This document shows positions 1-7,447 of a stretch of DNA of 12,112 bases, one piece after another. The stretch is from assembly GCA_016282455.1 (NCBI GenBank), contig JAEEKM010000313.1, positions 1 through 12,112 on the forward strand. The letters are read 5' to 3'. The notes beneath the pieces were generated by a model. It was not told where the DNA came from. It made no database searches and saw only the letters and a program-made list of their open reading frames with translations. The translations under genes were made by a program, and so were the position numbers. Position 1 is the stretch's first letter. Each line of letters begins with the position of its first letter. The DNA is from Treponema sp. GTDB taxonomy: Bacteria; Spirochaetota; Spirochaetia; Treponematales; Treponemataceae.

Positions 1-1187
1 GAAAAATCAAAGGTCATGCAGGTGCGGTCAATGTCCTTCTGGGGAATGCCATTTTTGCAGAGGGACTTTAAGCACTCCCTTACAGTTTTTTCAAGGGCAG
101 CAGCATTTTTTTCTTCTACTCCACGCAGTCCGATTGTCATTGTGGCATAACGGCTCTGAATGCTCTCTCCGCTCTGGGGTGCAATATCCTGACCAATTCC
201 GCTTTCCACAAGTGCTTTTGCAACCGGGGCACAATCATCTCCCCACAAAAGCTCGCCCAGGAACATCATCTCCAGGGGGAAAACTGAAGCATCTTCTTTG
301 TCTGCGCCACGTCCCACCTGCCAGGTAAGGGCTGCAACAGAACGTCCGGAAGTGTTGTTTTCATCAGAGGGACCAAGGGCCTTTACCCTGTGTTTAACAG
401 GCTCGCTTAAGTTTACGTAAGGAAGGGAGGATTTTTTTCCGCTGTTTTTTAAGCGGCACAAAAGTTCCTTTTCTATAAAATCCAGCTGTTCTTCCGTTGG
501 AATGTTTCCGTACAAAAAGAGCAGGCAGTTTGCAGGGCAGTAATGTTTTTTATGAAAAGCCCTAACCTGCTGTAAAGTCAGATAGGGAATCTCAAGCGGG
601 TCTCCGCCTGAATCTTTTTCATAAGAAGAGCCTGAAAAAAGAGCGGCATCTATGGCATCATTTGCAACTCCGTCAAAGGAAGAATAATTTCCTTTCATTT
701 CATTGTAAACAACTCCCTGAATGCTTGCCTTTCCATTTTCATCCAATTCAAGCCGGTGACACTCCTGCATAAATACTTCCGGTTTTAAAAGGGGAAAGAA
801 AACTGCATCTGCATAAACGGAAAGAAGATTAAAGTATTCTTTTTTAACGGTTGTACTGGCAGGAAAAACAGTTCGGTCACTTGCAGTGTAGGCATTAAGG
901 TAGGTGGTAATATTCTGATTTGCAAGACGGGTAAAAACATCGCGAAGGGGATATTTTTCCGAGCCGCATAAAACGGAGTGTTCGAGCACATGGGCAACTC
1001 CGCTTGAGTTATCGGAAGGGGTACGGAAGGCAAAGGCAAAAAGATTTTCTTCGTCATCATTTAAAAGATGAAAAACTTCAAGACCTGTTCTCTGGTGGCG
1101 GAGAAATATTCCCTTTGAAGCACAATCAGAAACATCAACTGTGTCTATAACTTTAAAACCTTTGTACATCTGATTTTTTTTCATCAT
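1..1187 (-). CDS. M16C-family (PreP/insulinase-like) zinc metallopeptidase, 3' end beyond window
   Basis: Translating the minus strand from 1187 gives about 395 codons with no stop before the left edge, so this is the N-terminal part of a larger protein (M16C enzymes are usually around 1000 residues). The inverted zinc motif HVLEH is at residues 66-70, and the probable third ligand is the Glu in YNEMKG near residue 163; this spacing fits presequence-protease-like enzymes. TYLNAYTASDRTVFP, near residues 95-109, is also typical of M16C. These enzymes degrade peptides inside a closed chamber. No signal peptide is visible, so a cytosolic peptide-clearing role is inferred. The start is a double ATG (1187 and 1184). 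The first overlaps the fliG stop by 4 bases and has GGTGAGG 7 bases upstream, so I prefer it. Translational coupling to fliG is likely. An 8-A run follows the start codons. Confidence 0.9.
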   Translation of the reverse strand, partial: MMKKNQMYKGFKVIDTVDVSDCASKGIFLRHQRTGLEVFHLLNDDEENLFAFAFRTPSDNSSGVAHVLEHSVLCGSEKYPLRDVFTRLANQNITTYLNAYTASDRTVFPASTTVKKEYFNLLSVYADAVFFPLLKPEVFMQECHRLELDENGKASIQGVVYNEMKGNYSSFDGVANDAIDAALFSGSSYEKDSGGDPLEIPYLTLQQVRAFHKKHYCPANCLLFLYGNIPTEEQLDFIEKELLCRLKNSGKKSSLPYVNLSEPVKHRVKALGPSDENNTSGRSVAALTWQVGRGADKEDASVFPLEMMFLGELLWGDDCAPVAKALVESGIGQDIAPQSGESIQSRYATMTIGLRGVEEKNAAALEKTVRECLKSLCKNGIPQKDIDRTCMTFDF

Positions 1188-2512
1188 ACATAAACCTCAC
1201 CGTCATCTCTTCCCTCTATGCGAAGGTCTCCCCTTTCCCAGGCACGGCGCAGAATGGAAAAGAACTGTGATGTAATGCGCTCGCAGTCAGACTTAAGGAC
1301 TTTTGCATGAAGACTTTCTTCTTCGAGAACTGTGTCTCCCCTGCCCTTAGAAATATTATGAAAGATTTTTGAACGGAAGTCTTCGCTTTTTCCCCGGATT
1401 AAAAGCATAACATCAGTGTCGCTCATCTGACGCAGCTGTTCCTGCAGGAAACGGTCATCACAGGAAACAACATCTTCTTCGGTAAAGAGACGCTTCCTTA
1501 AATCTGCACCAAGGTCGGGGTCCTGTTCACTTAAGGCATTGATAATGTTTCCTTCCGCAGAGGGATCCATGCGCTTAAGGATTTGTGCAAGAACTCCCCT
1601 TCCGTCAAGGTTCTGGGAATTCTCCGTGTTCTGGGTGAGCATTTTTTCGTGCAGGCTTTTGTCAATGTTGGCAATAACTTCCGGGGCAACCTTCTGCATT
1701 TTTGCAAGACGAAGTACAATTGCACTTTTCTTTTCAGGCTCCATGGCATTTATTACCTGGGCGGATTTTTTTGGCTCCAACTGTGAAAGAACCAGTGCCT
1801 GAACTGCAGCACTCTCTCCGTCAATCAGGATTCGTATTCTTTCCGGGTCTGCATCTGCAAGGTACTCAAAGGGACGTCCACCCGGAAACTTTACGCTTTT
1901 GGAAATAAGTTCTTCTGCTTTTTCACTGCCATAGGCTTTGGTAAGAATTGTACGGGCTGTATCAAGTCCGCCTTCTTCACGGGCCTTTACCACAAGGGAA
2001 TCAAATTCTTCAAGCACCGCTTCTGCTTCTTCAGGGCTGATGCTTTTTATTGTGGCAATTTCAGGAATGATTTTTTCAGTCTGCTCTTCGGTAAGGTGGG
2101 GTAAAATTTTTGCCGCTTCATCTACACCGATGATAACGAGAAACTTTGCAACCCTGCGGTAAATGCTTTCTTTTTCACCGGGCTTTACTTCCTGCTGTGG
2201 AACTTTTATCATGCCACCGGAAGTTAAGTTTGCGGCTGCCCTTTTTACATCCTCGCTGGTGGTGCTAGTCTTTTTTTCAAACCAGGTGCCGGTGCGGGAA
2301 GCAAGTTCTGCCTGCTTTTCTGCCTCAGCATCTTTTTGCTTTGTAAGTTCGTCTATCTTTGTATTGATTTTTTCAAAAACAGCCTTATGTACTAAAGGTT
2401 CATGACCGGGTTCTGCATTGCGGCGTATTTGTCTTGAAATACTTTCCGGCCTCTCTTCATCATCTTTTCCAGCCTTCCTGTATGCGCGAAGACCGTAATC
2501 ATTCATGTTCAT
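1184..2512 (-). CDS. fliG1: FliG-family flagellar motor switch paralogue (FliG1-type), with N-terminal extension
   Basis: 442 residues against about 335-345 for canonical FliG. Residues 1-114 are an extra charged, partly coiled-coil region (about 42-72) with no FliG homology that I can see. FliG_N covers about 115-205, including GGLDTARTILTKAYG. The middle domain, about 213-285, starts PFEYLADADPERI. The C-terminal domain, about 305-435, keeps the charged torque segment (DDRFLQEQLRQ near 352-362). The EHPQ motif of the middle domain, which helps FliM binding, reads ESAA (233-236). Spirochaetes commonly carry two FliG proteins. FliG2 is the true rotor; in Borrelia FliG1 is reported at one pole and affects motility in viscous media. 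I assign this to the FliG1 type by its divergence. The start has no Shine-Dalgarno; a second Met lies at codon 3. It heads a two-gene unit with the M16 peptidase. Confidence 0.88.
   Translation of the reverse strand: MNMNDYGLRAYRKAGKDDEERPESISRQIRRNAEPGHEPLVHKAVFEKINTKIDELTKQKDAEAEKQAELASRTGTWFEKKTSTTSEDVKRAAANLTSGGMIKVPQQEVKPGEKESIYRRVAKFLVIIGVDEAAKILPHLTEEQTEKIIPEIATIKSISPEEAEAVLEEFDSLVVKAREEGGLDTARTILTKAYGSEKAEELISKSVKFPGGRPFEYLADADPERIRILIDGESAAVQALVLSQLEPKKSAQVINAMEPEKKSAIVLRLAKMQKVAPEVIANIDKSLHEKMLTQNTENSQNLDGRGVLAQILKRMDPSAEGNIINALSEQDPDLGADLRKRLFTEEDVVSCDDRFLQEQLRQMSDTDVMLLIRGKSEDFRSKIFHNISKGRGDTVLEEESLHAKVLKSDCERITSQFFSILRRAWERGDLRIEGRDDGEVYV
1195..1201 (-). promoter_or_regulatory. 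Ribosome binding site of the M16 peptidase gene
   Basis: GGTGAGG lies inside the last codons of the upstream fliG-like gene, 7 bases before the first ATG of an ATGATG pair. The second ATG would be 10 bases away. The spacing favours the start at 1187. Confidence 0.6.
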
Positions 2513-2607
2513 GGCAATATTTTAATTCAAATGCGACGACTTTACAAGATAAAAAAACATTAACTTTTATTTTAATTTTCCGAAGATATAGGTAAGGAAG
2601 TACAAAG
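2513..2607. promoter_or_regulatory. Divergent fliG1 / flgJ intergenic control region
   Basis: This 95-bp AT-rich spacer is the only substantial intergenic space in the window. For fliG (minus strand), TTGTAA (2547-2542), a 17-base spacer and TAAAAT (2524-2519) form a sigma-70-like pair ending 6 bases before the ATG, which would give a leaderless or nearly leaderless mRNA. For the plus strand there are two options. One is TTTACA (2541-2546) with TTTTAT (2565-2570) at 18 bases. The other is a sigma-28-like pair, TTAACTTT (2560-2567), 11 bases, TCCGAAGA (2579-2586), carrying the CCGA core. The two sigma-70-like -35 boxes overlap on opposite strands. All assignments were made by eye; short AT-rich matches are easy to find by chance. 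Confidence 0.35.
2594..2600 (+). promoter_or_regulatory. Ribosome binding site of the flgJ-like gene
   Basis: AAGGAAG lies 7 bases before the ATG at 2608. It is a good Shine-Dalgarno match and fixes the start of the rod-binding protein gene. Confidence 0.7.
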
Positions 2608-3141
2608 ATGGCAGTAAACGGCATTTCTGGAATAGGCATAACGGGAACTCTCTCTGACGGCAGTTTTGCAAACAAAGCGGCACAGGCTCAGGCAGAGCAT
2701 AAGAACTTTATGAACCTGGTGAATGAAATGACGGCCCGTGCTTCAAGTGGTGTATCTTCCAGTCAGGTGCTTTCGGGAAGCCGTGTTAACGGAGATTACA
2801 AGCAGGGTTTCCACGGCACCTACACTGGAGAAAAAGACAAAAGTGCAAAGCCCCAGGGTTTTGCGGCAAACACCACAAACTCAAAGGGAAAAACTCCTGT
2901 CATTGACAGAACAAGTGCCCTTTACGAACAGAGCATGGAAATGGAAAACTACCTTGTAAAAAACATGCTCTCTTCCATGCGAAAAACAATCCAGCACTCA
3001 AGTCTCTTTGGCGAAGAAAATGACTACGCCCGCGAAATGTACGAAGACATGATGTACGACAACTACGCCGAACAGCTTACAAAAACCGCAGGTCTTGGTC
3101 TTGCAGATCAAATCTACATTGAACTTTCAGGTCAGAGATAG
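2608..3141 (+). CDS. flgJ: FlgJ-like flagellar rod-binding protein, no muramidase domain
   Basis: 177 residues. The rod-binding domain fills the C-terminal part, about 104-173: a helix MEMENYLVKNMLSSMRKTI, then LFGEENDYAREMYEDMMYD, then a helix ending GLGLADQIY, the usual pattern of the FlgJ N-terminal domain. Enterobacterial FlgJ is about 310 residues and has a C-terminal peptidoglycan hydrolase. That half is absent here, as is common in spirochaetes, so another enzyme must open the wall for the rod. Residues 1-100 are low-complexity, rich in Ser, Gly, Ala and Lys, with no recognisable domain and no signal peptide. It should act as a rod-assembly scaffold in the periplasm, exported by the flagellar system (inference). 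It is transcribed divergently from fliG1 and converges on the GH3 gene with only 9 bp between the stops. Confidence 0.85.
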   Translation: MAVNGISGIGITGTLSDGSFANKAAQAQAEHKNFMNLVNEMTARASSGVSSSQVLSGSRVNGDYKQGFHGTYTGEKDKSAKPQGFAANTTNSKGKTPVIDRTSALYEQSMEMENYLVKNMLSSMRKTIQHSSLFGEENDYAREMYEDMMYDNYAEQLTKTAGLGLADQIYIELSGQR

Positions 3142-3150
3142 AAAAGAGAT

Positions 3151-5544
3151 CTAAAAAAGCCAGCGGTTCAAGGTCTTTACAAGTCTTGCAATAGATTTTT
3201 TTGTCATTCCCCCCATCATACCTATTCCGCGAATGGGCATTTGCAAAGCAAAATGACTGGTATTCTTCTTTTCCTGTTTTGAACCTTCATCATACTTACC
3301 TGCCATGTGGAGAATAATGGGTTTTGCAAACTTAAAAAGCAGGGTTGATTTTACAAGATCCTGTAAGGTTGTGTTCTGGTCAAAGGGCTTACCGATCTTA
3401 GGGTTTTCAGGAACCTTACGCCCAAGAAGTTTTTCAAAATCTTCACGGGTAACATTCTGAATGTTTTTTGCATCCCCGTAGGCAGACTGATTTTTATAAA
3501 AATCACTTTCGTCAATAAAGTTTCTGCTTCTTTCCACATTAACAGAAAGACTCTGACTTTCGCGGTTTACAAAATCTGTCATGGCTTCTACAGAAAGGGA
3601 ATAAAGGCCGCCCTGTACTGCAAAATCATGAGCAGATCGATTGTAGTATGAAAAAGCAGAATAAGGGATTGTAAGAGAAATCGTGCATTCTTCCTGAGGC
3701 TTGAGGAATACTTTCTTAAAGGCAGCAAGTTCTTTTTTGCAGGAAAAGACCAGGGGATTTTCGTTTGAAACATAAGCGCATACTACACTGGCTCCGGAGA
3801 GGGAACCTGTATTTTTTACTTTTAACTTAAGTTCAAGTTCTTCATTTTCCTTAAGTGAAGTTTTTGTTGAAGAAAGAGAGTTAATGGAAAAAGAAGTGTA
3901 GCTTAAACCATGACCGAAGCGGTAAAGGGGCTCTACACCGCCTGCATCATAATAGCGGTAACCTGAAAAAATACTTTCCCTGTATTCACACACCCGTCTG
4001 TTTTTTAAGTACCAGGGGTAAGAGGGAATATCTTCTATTTTTTTAGGCCAGCTTTGGGCAAGACAGCCGGAAGGATTTACTTCTCCCATAAGAAGTTTTA
4101 CTGCCGCTTCACCAGACATTCCGCCGGCCAGTCCCACATACATAACCGCTTTAAGTTTATTGTAGCAGGGAATGTGAACAGGACTTCCTGAGTGAAGGAC
4201 AAGAACACAGTTTTCATTAGTATGGCAGAGACGGTCAATTAAAAGACCAATACCTTTTGGCATTGCAAGGGTATTTCTGTCAGAACCTTCCGATTCCGAA
4301 GCAGGTGGAAGTCCTGCAAAAATAAAGACAAGATCTTTTCCCTTTGCAAGATTAACCGCTTCTTTTAAAAGTTTTCTGCTTGTCCAGCCTTCCTCGTGGT
4401 AACCCTTTGCATATTTGTAATTTATGCCGCGTTCATCAAAAGCATCCAGGGCACTTACAACTTTTACGGGATTAACTTTACTTGAACCTGCTCCCTGGTA
4501 ACGGGGATGCTTTGCAAAACGTCCAATTACTGCAATATTTTTTTCTTTAGAAGCAGGTAAAAGCTTATCCTGATTTTTTAAAAGCACTGCACTTTCTTCT
4601 GCAATCTTTAAGGAAAGGGCAAGGGATTCTTCTTCCGTATATGAAGGAGTTTTTTCTTCTGAATGAAGGAGACTGAAAGTGATTACATTCTCTGCAGCAT
4701 CATCAAGTCTTTCCTGAGGAATAAGATTTTTTTCTACTGCATCAAGAACAATTTCATCGGTTCCTTTACAAACACCGGGCATTTCAAGATCAAGACCGGA
4801 AGCAAAACTATTTACTTCGTCGTTTAAGGCACCCCAGTCGGTAAGAAAGAGTCCCCTGTAGCCCCATTTTTTACGGGCAATATCTTCCATAAGAAATTTA
4901 TTTTCGCTTGAGTAAGTTCCGTTTACTTTATTGTAGGCAGTCATAATTGCATCAGGTTCTGCATTGCGCACCACATACTCAAAGGCACGAAGGTAAAGTT
5001 CAAAAAGTGCACGCTCATCAACTACGCTGTCAGAAACAAGCCTTAAGGTTTCCTGACTGTTAGCGGCAAAATGTTTTACACAGCAGGCAACTTTCTGACT
5101 TTTTATTCCCCTTACCACGGCAGATGCAAGCACTCCAGTAAGAAGGGGGTCTTCTGAATAATACTCAAAGTTTCTTCCGCACAGGGGATTTCTCTGATGA
5201 TTCATTCCCGGGCAGAGAATCATGTCTATTTTCTGGCGGATTGCTTCGCTTGCAATAGAGACACCAAACTCTTCAAGAAGTTTTTCGTCAAAAGAACAGG
5301 CCGCAGTTGCACTTGCAGGATAGCAGACGGCAGGTTCACTTTTTAAAAGTCCCATGTGGTCAGAGACAAGAGGCTGCTTTCTTAAACCAAGTGGACCGTC
5401 ACTTAAAAAACTAACGGGAACAGAATATTTTTCATTTCCGTTTACACGCCAGAAATCTTTTCCCTGCAGAAACAAAGCCTTTTCTTTATTTGTCATGGCA
5501 CTTACAATTTCATGTGCCCTTCTTTTTCTTTCTTCAAAACTCAT
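3151..5544 (-). CDS. Glycoside hydrolase family 3, beta-glucosidase type, cytosolic
   Basis: 797 residues. Domain order: GH3 barrel about 10-285, alpha/beta sandwich about 315-500, fibronectin III-like about 555-655, then a 130-residue tail. SDGPLGLRK (48-56) is the usual N-terminal signature. K157-H158 lie in the substrate-binding KH motif. The nucleophile is probably D236 in LTDWGAL, and the acid/base probably E419 in ESEGSDR. KHFAANSQE rules out the NagZ type, whose motif is KH[FI]PGHG. No signal peptide is seen, so it probably cleaves imported beta-linked gluco- or xylo-oligosaccharides in the cytosol; substrate choice is inference. The tail carries RGIGMMGG followed by an amphipathic end, a pattern I associate with gut Firmicutes GH3 enzymes. 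GGAGAG 6 bases before the ATG supports the start. It lies 21 bp after the J-domain gene and is the last gene of the train. Confidence 0.92.
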   Translation of the reverse strand: MSFEERKRRAHEIVSAMTNKEKALFLQGKDFWRVNGNEKYSVPVSFLSDGPLGLRKQPLVSDHMGLLKSEPAVCYPASATAACSFDEKLLEEFGVSIASEAIRQKIDMILCPGMNHQRNPLCGRNFEYYSEDPLLTGVLASAVVRGIKSQKVACCVKHFAANSQETLRLVSDSVVDERALFELYLRAFEYVVRNAEPDAIMTAYNKVNGTYSSENKFLMEDIARKKWGYRGLFLTDWGALNDEVNSFASGLDLEMPGVCKGTDEIVLDAVEKNLIPQERLDDAAENVITFSLLHSEEKTPSYTEEESLALSLKIAEESAVLLKNQDKLLPASKEKNIAVIGRFAKHPRYQGAGSSKVNPVKVVSALDAFDERGINYKYAKGYHEEGWTSRKLLKEAVNLAKGKDLVFIFAGLPPASESEGSDRNTLAMPKGIGLLIDRLCHTNENCVLVLHSGSPVHIPCYNKLKAVMYVGLAGGMSGEAAVKLLMGEVNPSGCLAQSWPKKIEDIPSYPWYLKNRRVCEYRESIFSGYRYYDAGGVEPLYRFGHGLSYTSFSINSLSSTKTSLKENEELELKLKVKNTGSLSGASVVCAYVSNENPLVFSCKKELAAFKKVFLKPQEECTISLTIPYSAFSYYNRSAHDFAVQGGLYSLSVEAMTDFVNRESQSLSVNVERSRNFIDESDFYKNQSAYGDAKNIQNVTREDFEKLLGRKVPENPKIGKPFDQNTTLQDLVKSTLLFKFAKPIILHMAGKYDEGSKQEKKNTSHFALQMPIRGIGMMGGMTKKSIARLVKTLNRWLF

Positions 5545-5550
5545 CGTTTA

Positions 5551-5556
5551 CTCTCC
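5551..5556 (-). promoter_or_regulatory. Ribosome binding site of the GH3 gene
   Basis: GGAGAG lies 6 bases before the ATG at 5544, in the 21-bp gap after the J-domain gene. It supports the start and independent translation initiation within the operon. Confidence 0.65.
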
Positions 5557-5565
5557 AAAAGGCTT

Positions 5566-6096
5566 TTATTTTTTACAAAACTCAAGTGCAAGTCTGTAAG
5601 CTTCAAGTACCTGTCTGGTTTTGTCTGCGGCTACTTTTTCAAGCACCTGAGAGGCATTGTTGTGGTCAGGATGATAGTAGCGGAGTTTTTCCCGATAGGC
5701 AGTTTTTATTTCATTTTCACCGGCAGAAGTTTCAAGGCCCAGTAATTTAAAAGCGGCTTCAACCTCTGGAGAAAGACTTTTGTATTCGCTTGTATGAAAG
5801 ATTGTTCCTGTCTGCGACTGAGTGTAGTTTCCAAAAGCAGCCCGGTCTTTTTCCATCTGATCGCGGATTATTCTTTCCCGTTCTTCACGGCTTCTTCTTG
5901 CATTTTCTTCGGAAGCGGCATTTGCTTTTTTTGTCTCTTCATCACTGGAATCATCTTTGGTAAAAAATGAAGAGGCTTTTGGAGAAAGTTTTTCTTCTGC
6001 AGAAGGTTCTTCTTTTTTTTCAACCTTTACAAACTTAACTTTTCCTGCCTCAAGAGTTTCACTCAGTAAGTCTCCCAGTTTGTCATACATTCCCAT
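5566..6096 (-). CDS. J-domain protein with C-terminal J domain (putative HSP70 co-chaperone)
   Basis: 176 residues from the ATG at 6096. The open frame extends further upstream (to 6306), but that part lies inside the response regulator gene and reads as nonsense, so I exclude it. GTGGGGG ends 7 bases before 6096 and supports this start. Residues 1-30 are an ordered-looking MGMYDKLGDLL segment, and about 30-90 are very charged (Glu, Lys, Arg, Ser; likely coiled coil). The J domain is at about 110-174, with the invariant HPD at 142-144 between helices II and III. The J domain should stimulate DnaK ATPase. The J domain is at the C-terminus and there is no Gly/Phe, zinc or substrate-binding domain, so it is a class III (specialised) J-protein whose N-terminal part presumably picks the client. 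No membrane segment. It overlaps the response regulator stop by 14 bp. Confidence 0.85.
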   Translation of the reverse strand: MGMYDKLGDLLSETLEAGKVKFVKVEKKEEPSAEEKLSPKASSFFTKDDSSDEETKKANAASEENARRSREERERIIRDQMEKDRAAFGNYTQSQTGTIFHTSEYKSLSPEVEAAFKLLGLETSAGENEIKTAYREKLRYYHPDHNNASQVLEKVAADKTRQVLEAYRLALEFCKK

Positions 6097-7447
6097 CGTC
6101 AAGCCCCCACTCGGAAAGCTTACGCTGCAGGGTTTTTCTGCCAATGCCAAGAATCTGTGCAGTGTGGCTCTTGTTGTTTTTGTTTGCGGCAAGGGTTTCC
6201 TGAATGATTGTTTTTTCTGCTTCTTCCAGAGTGACACCCATTGGCACAGAAATACAGTCACTTCCGTCTCCGCTTCTGGAAGACACTGTCGGCGGTAAAT
6301 CTTCAAGAGTAATTTCCTCTCCGGAGCACATTACCACTGCGCTTTCCATGCAGTTGCGGAGTTCACGAATGTTTCCCGGCCAGTCGTATTTGAACATTGC
6401 AGACTTTGCACGATTGTCCACGCCTTTTATGTTTTTGCCGTTCTCCTTATTAAACTCATCAAGGAATGCAGCCATGAGTAAGGGAATATCATCCTTGCGT
6501 TCCCTTAAAGGAGGAACATGAATGTGAATTACATTAAGCCTGTAATAGAGGTCTTCACGGAAGTTACCAGCCTTTACTTCTTCTTCGAGATTTCTGTTTG
6601 TTGCGGCAACCACACGGACATCAACTTCTATGGTCTGTTCTCCGCCTACCCTTTCAAACTTTTTTTCCTGCAGTACGCGAAGAATTTTTATCTGAGTACT
6701 TTTATCTATCTCTCCGATTTCATCAAGAAAAATTGTACTTCCGTGGGCAAGTTCAAAGCGGCCCTTCTGCAAATGATCGGCACCGGTAAATGCTCCCTTC
6801 TCGTGACCAAAGAGTTCACTTTCCAGAAGGGTTTCACTAAGGGCGGCACAGTGCACGTTAATCATAGTCTTGTCTTTTCTGGAAGACAGATTGTGAATTG
6901 CACGGGCAACCAGTTCTTTTCCCACACCGCTTTCGCCTGTAATGAGGACACTGGCTTTACTCTCCGCAACTTTTTTAATTGTGTCCTGAACCTTCTGCAT
7001 TGCGGCGGAAGTTCCAATCATGCCCTTAAGGGAGCCTGCATCTTCCACCTGCTTTTTTAACTGCTGGTGCTGAAGACTCATCTCCCGGCTTTCGAGGGCA
7101 CGTTTTACAATCATTCCCAGCTGGTCAAGATTAAGTGGTTTTGTAAGAAAATCATAGGCACCGTGGCGCATTGCATCTACGGCACTGTCAATGCTTCCGT
7201 GTCCGGTTAAAACAATAACCGGAATACCAGGAGTTTCGGCAGTAACTTTTGCAAGTACCTGTTCACCGCTCATACCGGGCATACGAAGGTCTGTAATAAC
7301 AAGATCTATGTCGCCTTTTTCAATAAGGGCAAGTCCTTCTTCTCCGCTGGAAGCAGTTTTTACATTGTAGTCTTCCATTTCAAAGTTGGCGGCAAGACCT
7401 TCACGAATATTTTTTTCATCATCAATAATCAGCAAGGTGAATTTCAT
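6083..7447 (-). CDS. NtrC/AtoC-family sigma-54-dependent response regulator
   Basis: 454 residues, complete. The receiver domain, about 1-120, has acidic D9/D10, phospho-acceptor D53 in ITDLRMP, T81 and K103. The AAA+ domain, about 142-370, has Walker A GESGVGKE (171-178), the sigma-54 contact loop GAFTGA (218-223), Walker B IFLDEIGE (D242-E243) and the REDLYYRL region (297-304). A Fis-type helix-turn-helix lies at about 408-446 (HTAQILGIGRKTLQRKL). All catalytic and contact residues are intact, so it should remodel RNA polymerase-sigma-54 after phosphorylation. Its partner is the kinase directly upstream; the genes overlap by 4 bp (ATGA), and AGGGAGG lies 7 bases before the start. T. pallidum AtoC and Borrelia Rrp2 are the family relatives I would expect. 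Target genes cannot be read from this window. Confidence 0.96.
   Translation of the reverse strand: MKFTLLIIDDEKNIREGLAANFEMEDYNVKTASSGEEGLALIEKGDIDLVITDLRMPGMSGEQVLAKVTAETPGIPVIVLTGHGSIDSAVDAMRHGAYDFLTKPLNLDQLGMIVKRALESREMSLQHQQLKKQVEDAGSLKGMIGTSAAMQKVQDTIKKVAESKASVLITGESGVGKELVARAIHNLSSRKDKTMINVHCAALSETLLESELFGHEKGAFTGADHLQKGRFELAHGSTIFLDEIGEIDKSTQIKILRVLQEKKFERVGGEQTIEVDVRVVAATNRNLEEEVKAGNFREDLYYRLNVIHIHVPPLRERKDDIPLLMAAFLDEFNKENGKNIKGVDNRAKSAMFKYDWPGNIRELRNCMESAVVMCSGEEITLEDLPPTVSSRSGDGSDCISVPMGVTLEEAEKTIIQETLAANKNNKSHTAQILGIGRKTLQRKLSEWGLDDGNV

Noticed and set aside
134..328. 64-codon plus-strand open frame
   Set aside because: It is antisense to the M16 peptidase gene and shows no domain or ribosome binding site worth noting.
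785..1060. 91-codon minus-strand open frame
   Set aside because: It is in another frame inside the M16 peptidase gene, whose own frame carries the HVLEH motif and stays open to the window edge.
1174..1181. Run of eight A on the coding strand at codons 3-5 of the M16 gene, possible phase-variable tract
   Set aside because: Long A runs are frequent in this A-rich coding strand, and eight A is short for phase variation. A housekeeping peptidase is an unlikely target.
3169..3202. Weak hairpin with a following T7 run, possible terminator of the flgJ-like transcript
   Set aside because: Only four Watson-Crick pairs plus two wobbles, and the T run starts 7 bases after the stem. It lies inside the GH3 coding end, so I do not call a terminator.
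3151..5544. GH3 enzyme as NagZ (peptidoglycan recycling) because it shares a train with murG
   Set aside because: The NagZ signature KH[FI]PGHG is absent, and the enzyme has the multidomain architecture and SDGPLGLRK signature of beta-glucosidases.
6097..6306. Upstream extension of the J-domain protein by 70 codons
   Set aside because: The extension is read out of frame through the C-terminal part of the response regulator gene and has no domain signal. The ATG at 6096 has a better upstream site.
6518..7060. 180-codon plus-strand open frame
   Set aside because: It lies wholly antisense to the AAA+ domain of the response regulator, which has every expected motif, and its product is Phe/Cys-rich with no recognisable domain.
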